Assembly: GCA_035995025.1 (NCBI GenBank)
Contig: DASYKY010000024.1
Location: forward strand, 1 to 64,000
Source of the DNA: Actinophytocola sp035995025
GTDB lineage: Bacteria; Actinomycetota; Actinomycetes; Mycobacteriales; Pseudonocardiaceae
Direction of reading: 5' to 3'
DNA length: 64,000 nucleotides
In this document: one piece after another, positions 58,554-64,000 of the stretch
Position numbering within the stretch: the stretch's first letter is position 1
Layout of the letters: every line of letters starts with the position of its first letter
Position numbers and translations under genes: made by a program
The notes under the pieces: model-generated
What the model was told of the DNA's origin: nothing
Database searches by the model: none
The model's input: only the letters and a program-made list of their open reading frames with translations

Positions 58554-60455
58554 GTGGCGGGACGGATCCGGGAGAGCGACATCGCGCAGGTCCGCGAGCG
58601 TGCCCGGATCGACGATCTGGTGGGCGAGTACGTGTCGCTGCGCCGCGCGGGCGGCGGCGCGCTGAAGGGGCTGTGCCCGTTCCACGACGAGAAGACCCCG
58701 TCGTTCAACGTGCGGCCGACGCACGGCACGTTCCACTGCTTCGGTTGCGGCGAGGGCGGCGACGTCATCGCGTTCCTGATGAAGATCGACCACCTGAGCT
58801 TCGTCGAGTCGGTCGAGCGGCTCGCGGAGCGCGTCGGCGTCCAGCTGACCTACGAGGGCGGCACGCCGAGCCGGCAGCGCGACAAGGGCACCCGCAGCCG
58901 GCTCGTCGACGCGCACCGGGCGGCGGCCGAGTTCTACGCCGAGCAGCTGCAGACGCCGGATGCGATCAAAGCGCGCGAGTTCCTCGCCGAGCGCGAGTTC
59001 GACCAGGCGGCCGCGGCGACGTTCGGCTGCGGCTACGCGCCGGCGGGCTGGGACAAGCTGACGAAACACCTGCTGGGCCGCGGCTTCGACCTGGCGGAGC
59101 TGATCAAGGGCGGGCTGTCCCGGGAGGGCAGGCAGGGGCCGATCGACCGGTTCCACCGGCGCCTGCTGTGGCCCATCAGGGACCTGGGCGGCGACGTGGT
59201 CGGCTTCGGCGCGCGCCGGCTGTTCGACGACGACCAGATCCAGGCGAAGTACCTGAACACGAGCGAGAGCCCGATCTACAAGAAGTCGCAGGTGCTGTTC
59301 GGGCTCGACCTGGCCAAGCGGGAGATCGCGCGCCGCCACCAGGTCGTGGTGGTCGAGGGCTACACCGACGTGATGGCCATGCACGCCTCGGGCGTGCCGA
59401 CCGCGGTCGCCTCGTGCGGCACCGCGTTCGGGATCGAGCACATCACGGTGCTGCGCCGCCTGCTCATCGACGACGACGCGTTCCGTGGCGAGGTGATCTT
59501 CACCTTCGACGGCGACGAGGCCGGGCGCAAGGCCGCGCTCAAGGCGTTCGACGACGACCAGAAGTTCGCCGCGCAGACGTTCATCGCGGTCGCACCCGAC
59601 GGGCTGGACCCGTGCGAGCTGCGCCAGGTCAAGGGCGAGGTGGCGGTCAAGGACCTGGTGGCGCGGCGTAAGCCGCTGTTCGCGTTCGCCATCCGCGCCG
59701 AGCTGGCCGAGCACAACCTGGACAACGCCGAGGGCCGGGTCGAGGCGCTGCGCCGGACGGTGCCGCTGGTCGGCCGGATCAAGGACGTGTCGCTGCGCGA
59801 CGAGTACGCCCGCCAGCTCGCCGGCTGGGTCGGCTGGGAGGACGTCGCCACGGTCGTGCGCCGCGTGCGGGAGACCGCCGGCGCGCCGGCCGAGCCGCGG
59901 CGAGGCCGCCAGCAGCGGGTCGACCCGGGGCAGGCCGCGCTCGCGGTGGACGTCGACGGGCCGAAGCGGCCCAACCCGCGCGACCCGCAGCTGCACGTCC
60001 AGCGGGAGGCGATCAAGGTCGCGCTGCAGGAGCCGGTACACGCGGGCCCGGTGTACGACTCGCTGCCGCTGGACGTGTTCACGCACCCGGCCTACGCGGC
60101 GCTGCACCAGGCGATCCTGGAGGTCGGCGGCACGGCGAGCGGGCTGGCCGGCGCGGAGCTGCTGGATCTGGTGTCGAAGGCGTGCACGTCGCAGTCGGTG
60201 CGCTCGCTGGTCACCGAGCTGGCGGTCGAGCCGATTCCCACGCGGCAGAACGAGGTCGGCCGGTACTCGGCCGGCGTGCTCGCCGCGCTGCAGCGCCAGC
60301 TCCTGTCCGGGCAGATCGCCGACATCAAGGCGCGGCTGCACCGGCTGTCCCCGGTGGAGAACGAGGACGAGTGGCGCGTGCTGTGGGGCGACCTGGTCGC
60401 GCTGGAGCAGTTCTACAAGGCGCTGGGGGAGAAGGCAGCAGGGAGCTTGTCGTGA
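58554..60455 (+). CDS. dnaG: DNA primase DnaG
   Basis: This 633-residue primase has the CHC2 zinc site (CPFHDEKTPSF ... FHCFGCGEGGD; Cys about 41, His 44, Cys 62 and 65), the RNA polymerase core (GGDVVGFGARRLF), the TOPRIM motifs VVVEGYTDVMA (about 265-275) and FDGDEAGRKAA (about 317-327), and a C-terminal helicase-binding domain. It makes RNA primers for lagging-strand synthesis. The stop overlaps the next gene (GTGA). Confidence 0.97.
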   Translation: MAGRIRESDIAQVRERARIDDLVGEYVSLRRAGGGALKGLCPFHDEKTPSFNVRPTHGTFHCFGCGEGGDVIAFLMKIDHLSFVESVERLAERVGVQLTYEGGTPSRQRDKGTRSRLVDAHRAAAEFYAEQLQTPDAIKAREFLAEREFDQAAAATFGCGYAPAGWDKLTKHLLGRGFDLAELIKGGLSREGRQGPIDRFHRRLLWPIRDLGGDVVGFGARRLFDDDQIQAKYLNTSESPIYKKSQVLFGLDLAKREIARRHQVVVVEGYTDVMAMHASGVPTAVASCGTAFGIEHITVLRRLLIDDDAFRGEVIFTFDGDEAGRKAALKAFDDDQKFAAQTFIAVAPDGLDPCELRQVKGEVAVKDLVARRKPLFAFAIRAELAEHNLDNAEGRVEALRRTVPLVGRIKDVSLRDEYARQLAGWVGWEDVATVVRRVRETAGAPAEPRRGRQQRVDPGQAALAVDVDGPKRPNPRDPQLHVQREAIKVALQEPVHAGPVYDSLPLDVFTHPAYAALHQAILEVGGTASGLAGAELLDLVSKACTSQSVRSLVTELAVEPIPTRQNEVGRYSAGVLAALQRQLLSGQIADIKARLHRLSPVENEDEWRVLWGDLVALEQFYKALGEKAAGSLS

Positions 60456-60976
60456 CCGGGCTGTGGCGCAGGCTGTTCGGCGGCGGGGTTCCCGAAGGGT
60501 TCGCCGGCTCGCTGGAGCGCGACGAGAACGTGGTGGCGTCGTCGGTGCTGCGCGGCGGCGGCTTCCTGTTCGCCACCTCGCTCGGGTTGTGGGTGCCCGC
60601 GGAGGACGGTCCGCGGCGCGTCGGCTGGCACATGATCAGCAAGGTCACCTGGGGCAATGGCGTACTCGAGCTGGTCGAGGCGCGCGAGACCGGCACCGCG
60701 GGCGAGGCCGTGCTGCTCGCCGACCAGCCACCGATCCGGTTCGTGATCGAGCGGGCGGACAAGCTCCCGGACGTGGTGCACATCCGGGTCAACGGGTCGA
60801 TCCGCTCGCGGCACCGGCGTGAGCTGCCCGGCGGCGGGGCGTGGTTCGTGCAGCGCAAGGTGCCCGGACGGGACGGCATCGTGCTGCAGGTCCGCCCGGA
60901 TCCCGGCACGGACGAGGAGGCGGTGCGGCGCGTCGCCACCGAGGTGGCGTCGATGATCCGGCAGGCGCTAGAGTAA
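60452..60976 (+). CDS. Conserved hypothetical protein downstream of dnaG
   Basis: This 174-residue protein begins VTGLWRRLFGGGVPEGFAG and shows an alternating strand pattern (VVASSVLRGGGFLFATSLGLWVP, then ISKVTWGNGVLELVEA) that could be a PH-like fold. It overlaps the dnaG stop by 4 bp, so it is translationally coupled to primase. Related small proteins are found in this position in other actinobacteria. Function unknown. Confidence 0.75.
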   Translation: MTGLWRRLFGGGVPEGFAGSLERDENVVASSVLRGGGFLFATSLGLWVPAEDGPRRVGWHMISKVTWGNGVLELVEARETGTAGEAVLLADQPPIRFVIERADKLPDVVHIRVNGSIRSRHRRELPGGGAWFVQRKVPGRDGIVLQVRPDPGTDEEAVRRVATEVASMIRQALE

Positions 60977-60996
60977 ACAGTACGGACGTACGGTTT
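60969..60996. promoter_or_regulatory. tam promoter with TetR-like operator
   Basis: TAGAGT (60969-60974) is a -10 candidate. Directly after it, AAACAGTACG (60975-60984), GA, CGTACGGTTT (60987-60996) form an inverted repeat with 9 of 10 bases matching. No TetR gene is adjacent. Confidence 0.6.
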
Positions 60997-61012
60997 GCTG
61001 TGAGGTGGCGCC

Positions 61013-61777
61013 ATGTGGGACCCGGGCAAGTACCTGGACTTCGCCGACCACCGCTCGCGGCCGTTCTTCGACCTGCTGGCCCGGGTGCCCGCCGACGCGC
61101 CACGCCGCGTTGCGGACCTGGGTTGCGGGCCGGGCAACCTCACCGAGACGCTCGCCGCGCGCTGGCCGGGCTCGGTCGTGGAGGCGCTGGACTCCTCGCC
61201 GGAGATGGTCGCTGCGGCGCGTGAGCGGGGGCTCGCGGCCGAGGTCGGCGACGTGTGCGAGTGGCGCCCGCACCCGGACACCGACGTGGTGGTGTCCAAC
61301 GCCGTGCTGCAGTGGGTGCCCGGCCACGACGCGCTGCTGGCGCGCTGGGCCGAGCTGCTGCCGGCCGGCGCGTGGCTGGCGTTCCAGGTGCCGGGCAACT
61401 TCGACGCGCCCTCGCACGTGCGGGTGCGCGAGCTGGCCGCCGAGTCGCGGTGGCGCGATCGGCTCGCCCCGGTGGTGTTGCGCGAGGACGACGCCGTCCT
61501 CGACCCGGACGCCTACGCCACCCTGCTCGCCGACGCGAGCTGCGAGGTCGACGCGTGGGAGACGACGTATCTGCACCGGCTGACCGGCGAGGACCCGGTG
61601 CTGGAGTGGGTGACCGGCACGGCGCTGCGCCCGATCCGCGCCGCACTCGACGAGCCGGACTGGGCGGAGTTCCGCGCCGGGCTGGCGCCGCGGCTGCGCG
61701 AGGCGTACCCGGTGCGCGCGGACGGCACGACGTGGTTCCCGTTCCGCCGGGTCTTCGTCGTGGCGCGCACGCGCTGA
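61013..61777 (+). CDS. tam: Trans-aconitate 2-methyltransferase
   Basis: This 254-residue SAM methyltransferase starts MWDPGKYLDFADHRSRPFFDLL, the hallmark of Tam, with motif I VADLGCGPGNLTETLA, then VVVSNAVLQWVPGHDALL and WLAFQVPGNFDAPSH. It methyl-esterifies trans-aconitate, a spontaneous isomer that inhibits aconitase. GAGGTGGCGCC lies before the ATG. Expression may be controlled at the palindrome 17 bp upstream. Confidence 0.93.
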   Translation: MWDPGKYLDFADHRSRPFFDLLARVPADAPRRVADLGCGPGNLTETLAARWPGSVVEALDSSPEMVAAARERGLAAEVGDVCEWRPHPDTDVVVSNAVLQWVPGHDALLARWAELLPAGAWLAFQVPGNFDAPSHVRVRELAAESRWRDRLAPVVLREDDAVLDPDAYATLLADASCEVDAWETTYLHRLTGEDPVLEWVTGTALRPIRAALDEPDWAEFRAGLAPRLREAYPVRADGTTWFPFRRVFVVARTR

Positions 61778-61838
61778 ACCCTTCCGGCGCCCCAGGCGTA
61801 GTCCCGATGACCGTTTTGCGTCAATCGGAGGACTCGTG

Positions 61839-62744
61839 ATGTTGCGACGCATAGGACTGCCCCTCGTCATCGCCGCGCTCGCCGGGACCCTGGTCGCGCC
61901 GAGCGCCGCGGCCGGGCCGCTCTTCCCGGCCACGATCGCGTTGCCGGCCGGGTTCCAGCCGGAGGGCATCGCGATCGGCCCCGGCCCGGTCGCCTACCTC
62001 GGCTCGCTGGCGGACGGCTCGATCTACCGGGCGAACCTGCTGACCGGGCGGGGCAAGATCGTCAGCGTGGGACCGGGCACGCCGTCGACCGGGCTGAAGA
62101 CCGACGCGCGCGGGCGCCTGTTCGTCTCGGGCGGCGCGGGCGGCAACGCGCGGGTGATCGACACCCGGACCGGCGCGATCCTCAGGAGCTACCAGCTGGC
62201 CTCCGGCGAGAGCTTCGTCAACGACGTCGTGCTGACGTCGTCCGCCGCGTGGTTCACCGACTCGGTCAACCCGGTGCTGTACAAGCTGCCGCTGCGGGGC
62301 GGAAAGCTGCCGGCGCGGGCCGAGACCGTGCCGATCACCGGTGACCTCGTGTACCAGGAAGGCTTCAACGTCAACGGGATCACCCGCTCCCCGGACGGCA
62401 AGGCCCTGCTGGTCGTCCAGTCCAACACCGGGCTGCTGTTCCGCGTGTCGACCTCCGGCGTGGCGCGGCAGGTCGCGGTCGGCGAGACGCTGGCGAACGG
62501 CGACGGGATGCTGCTGCGCGGCCGCACGCTCTATGTGGTGCGGAACCAGGACAACACCGTCGTGGTGCTGCGGCTGGACCACCGCGGCCTGCAGGCACGC
62601 GTCGTCGACCGGCTGACCGACGAGCGCTTCGACGTGCCGACCACGATCGGCGCGTTCGGCGGCCGGCTGTACCTGCCGAACGCCCGGTTCACGACCCCGC
62701 CGACACCGACGACGCCGTACCAGGTCGTGGCGATCCGGCCCTAG
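61839..62744 (+). CDS. Secreted SMP-30/gluconolactonase-like beta-propeller protein
   Basis: This 301-residue protein has a signal peptide (MLRRIGLPLVIAALAGTLVAP with cleavage near ASAAAG-type PSAAAG), followed by propeller repeats (GFQPEGIAIGPGPVAYLGSLADG, FNVNGITRSPDGKALLVVQ). It is sometimes annotated as a superoxide-dismutase-like protein, but no metal motif of that kind is present. The activity is unknown. ATG at 61839 is 6 nt after GGAGGA; GTG at 61836 is an alternative. Confidence 0.82.
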   Translation: MLRRIGLPLVIAALAGTLVAPSAAAGPLFPATIALPAGFQPEGIAIGPGPVAYLGSLADGSIYRANLLTGRGKIVSVGPGTPSTGLKTDARGRLFVSGGAGGNARVIDTRTGAILRSYQLASGESFVNDVVLTSSAAWFTDSVNPVLYKLPLRGGKLPARAETVPITGDLVYQEGFNVNGITRSPDGKALLVVQSNTGLLFRVSTSGVARQVAVGETLANGDGMLLRGRTLYVVRNQDNTVVVLRLDHRGLQARVVDRLTDERFDVPTTIGAFGGRLYLPNARFTTPPTPTTPYQVVAIRP

Positions 62745-62754
62745 AGAACACAGA

Positions 62755-63810
62755 TCAAAACTGGTCCGCGACGTGCCGTCGGCTGCCGGGCAGGAGCGTT
62801 TTGACCTGTGCTCGCACCCAGTCCTCGGTGCGCCGCAGCAGCTCGGCCTTGAGTTGCGGCGGCGCCGCCGAGTGCCGGATGCTCGCCGCGGCGAGCCCGG
62901 CCAGCTCGGCGTCGGTGAGGCCGAGCACGTCGCGGCAGATGCCGTACTGGCCGGCGAGTCCGACGTCGAACAGCAGCGGGTCGTCGGTCGCAATCGCCAC
63001 CGCGACGCCCGCGTCGAGCAGCACGCGCAGCGGGATCGTGGCGAGCTCGTGCACCCCGAACGGCGGGTACGAGGTCGGGCAGATCTCCAGTGCCACCCCG
63101 CGCTCGGCGAGCAGGCGCAGCGTCGCCGGGTCGCACGCGGCCGCCGTGCCGTGCCCGATGCGGTCGGCACCCAGGTGCTCGACGCACGCGCGGACGTGCT
63201 CGGGCCCGGTGTAGAAGCCGGCGTGCGGCACGGCCAGCAACCCGGCCTCCGCGGCGATCGCGAACGCGGGCGCGAAGGCGGCGACGTCGGCGTGCCGCTC
63301 GTCGTTGGACAGCCCGAACCCGACGACGCCGTGGCCTGCGTAGCGGGCGGCGAGCGTGGCGAGGTTGGCGGCGTGGGCGGGGGAGCGGGTCCAGCTGGAG
63401 GCCACGATCACGCCGGTCGGGATCGGCGCAGCGCGGGCACCGTCGAGGACGGCTTCGAGGACCTGCTCGAACCCGCCGAACACGGGGGCGTAGGAGGTGG
63501 GGTCGACCTGGACCTCGAGCCAGCCGCACCCGTCGGCCGCGTCGTCGGCCGCGGCCTCGGCGAGCACGCGCGCCACGTCGGCGGCCGTGCGGATCGCGTG
63601 CCGGGCGGTGTCGTAGCGGTCCTGGAAGTCGGCCCAGGTCCCGGCGGTCGCGGGCAGCGGCGCGGGAACGGCGATCCCGTGGCGGGCGGCGAGTTCGTCG
63701 AGGGTGGCGGGGCGCATCGCGCCGGTGAGATGCAGGTGGAGATGGGCTTTGGGCAGCCCCCGCACGTCGCGGCGTGCGGGGGCGCCCGAATCAGCGGTAG
63801 GCGGGCTCAC
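62755..63810 (-). CDS. Adenosine deaminase-family enzyme
   Basis: This 351-residue amidohydrolase has the metal-binding KAHLHLHLTGA (His 25 and 27; Thr where adenosine deaminase has Asp), PHAGFYTG with the third His, RIGHGTA and the catalytic ATDDPLLF. The Thr variant is common in an actinobacterial subgroup whose substrate may differ from adenosine. It overlaps the upstream YtxH-like gene by 20 bp. Confidence 0.92.
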   Translation of the reverse strand: MSPPTADSGAPARRDVRGLPKAHLHLHLTGAMRPATLDELAARHGIAVPAPLPATAGTWADFQDRYDTARHAIRTAADVARVLAEAAADDAADGCGWLEVQVDPTSYAPVFGGFEQVLEAVLDGARAAPIPTGVIVASSWTRSPAHAANLATLAARYAGHGVVGFGLSNDERHADVAAFAPAFAIAAEAGLLAVPHAGFYTGPEHVRACVEHLGADRIGHGTAAACDPATLRLLAERGVALEICPTSYPPFGVHELATIPLRVLLDAGVAVAIATDDPLLFDVGLAGQYGICRDVLGLTDAELAGLAAASIRHSAAPPQLKAELLRRTEDWVRAQVKTLLPGSRRHVADQF

Positions 63811-64000
63811 TCACGGTCCGCCGGCCGTCGCTCTGCTGCGGCGCGGCCTTGTGCCGCTGACCGAGCCCGGTCTTCTCGCCGATCTTGGCCCGCGCGACGC
63901 CGGCGGCGCCCTGGATCGCGGGGTGATCGGCGATCTTGCGGTAGGTGCGCATGATCTGGTCGTAGCGCCCACGACCCGCCTTGGCCCCGAGCACGTACCC
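63791..64000 (-). CDS. YtxH-like small protein, 5' end beyond the window
   Basis: The visible 69 residues begin YVLGAKAGRGRYDQIMRTYR and continue DHPAIQGAAGVARAKIGEKTG, the pattern of YtxH-domain proteins that have one N-terminal membrane helix (outside the window). The frame is open to the edge. Its stop overlaps the adenosine deaminase start by 20 bp. Confidence 0.75.
   Translation of the reverse strand, partial: GYVLGAKAGRGRYDQIMRTYRKIADHPAIQGAAGVARAKIGEKTGLGQRHKAAPQQSDGRRTVSEPAYR

Noticed and set aside
1..64000. tRNA or rRNA genes
   Set aside because: No cloverleaf-like or ribosomal sequence was recognised in the gaps, although a covariance search was not possible here.

Overview
The window is a high-GC actinobacterial chromosome segment, most likely from the order Pseudonocardiales (Amycolatopsis/Saccharothrix/Lentzea-like). 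The evidence is GTG/TTG-rich starts, rare TTA codons, an AfsR-type SARP regulator, a stand-alone LigD polymerase, a 6C-type small RNA, and actinobacterial gene order: hrcA-dnaJ-rsmE, phoH-ybeY-corC-era-recO-uppS, smtB-zur, glyS, dgt and dnaG. No transposase, integrase, phage gene, rRNA, tRNA or CRISPR array was seen.

Layout. 1-8.7 kb: the 3' part of ligA, a GNAT acetyltransferase, a MocR-type regulator divergent from a methyltransferase, an ACT-domain protein and gatCAB (tRNA-dependent amidotransferase). 8.7-24 kb: an AfsR-like regulator, a secreted lipase, a sugar-dehydrogenase-like lipoprotein, a hydroxyacid dehydrogenase, DoxX, hemW, and two TetR-controlled units (a P450; an FAD monooxygenase with an SRPBCC protein), each with clear palindromic operators. 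24-37.4 kb: the conserved core hrcA-dnaJ-rsmE, 6C RNA, ligD-type polymerase, HIT protein, phoH-ybeY-corC-(cdd-like)-era, recO and uppS. 37.5-44.9 kb: a membrane-anchored solute-binding protein and a cellobiose module (cebR-cebEFG-beta-glucosidase with CebR boxes) lying between uppS and zur. 45-51.5 kb: smtB-zur, a small membrane protein, glyS, and an ABC exporter with a DesKR-like two-component system. 51.5-64 kb: an A-poor non-coding island, an AbiEi/DUF559-like protein, a YdcF protein, dgt, a bacterial serpin, an ECF41 sigma factor with its carboxymuconolactone-decarboxylase partner, dnaG, tam, a secreted beta-propeller protein, an adenosine deaminase and a partial YtxH-like gene.

The most unusual features are two dispersed repeat families at translation starts. 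Family A is about 80 bp (copies at 5669, 15103, 31143 and on the minus strand at 45539-45427). It begins and ends in GTGAG, carries its own start codon, and at three of four sites sits between tightly coupled cistrons, which suggests that its insertion preserves stop-start coupling. Family B is 103-106 bp (copies at 8732, 35095 and 36914). It has conserved ends and a variable middle, and it ends exactly on a Shine-Dalgarno sequence and start codon in front of three unrelated genes. One copy seems to have lost two bases, leaving a CTG start for the AfsR-like regulator. Other points of note are the 6C RNA followed by further hairpins and an intrinsic terminator, a 24-bp tandem array in an A-poor island, many leaderless promoters, and an over-represented 11-bp palindrome.
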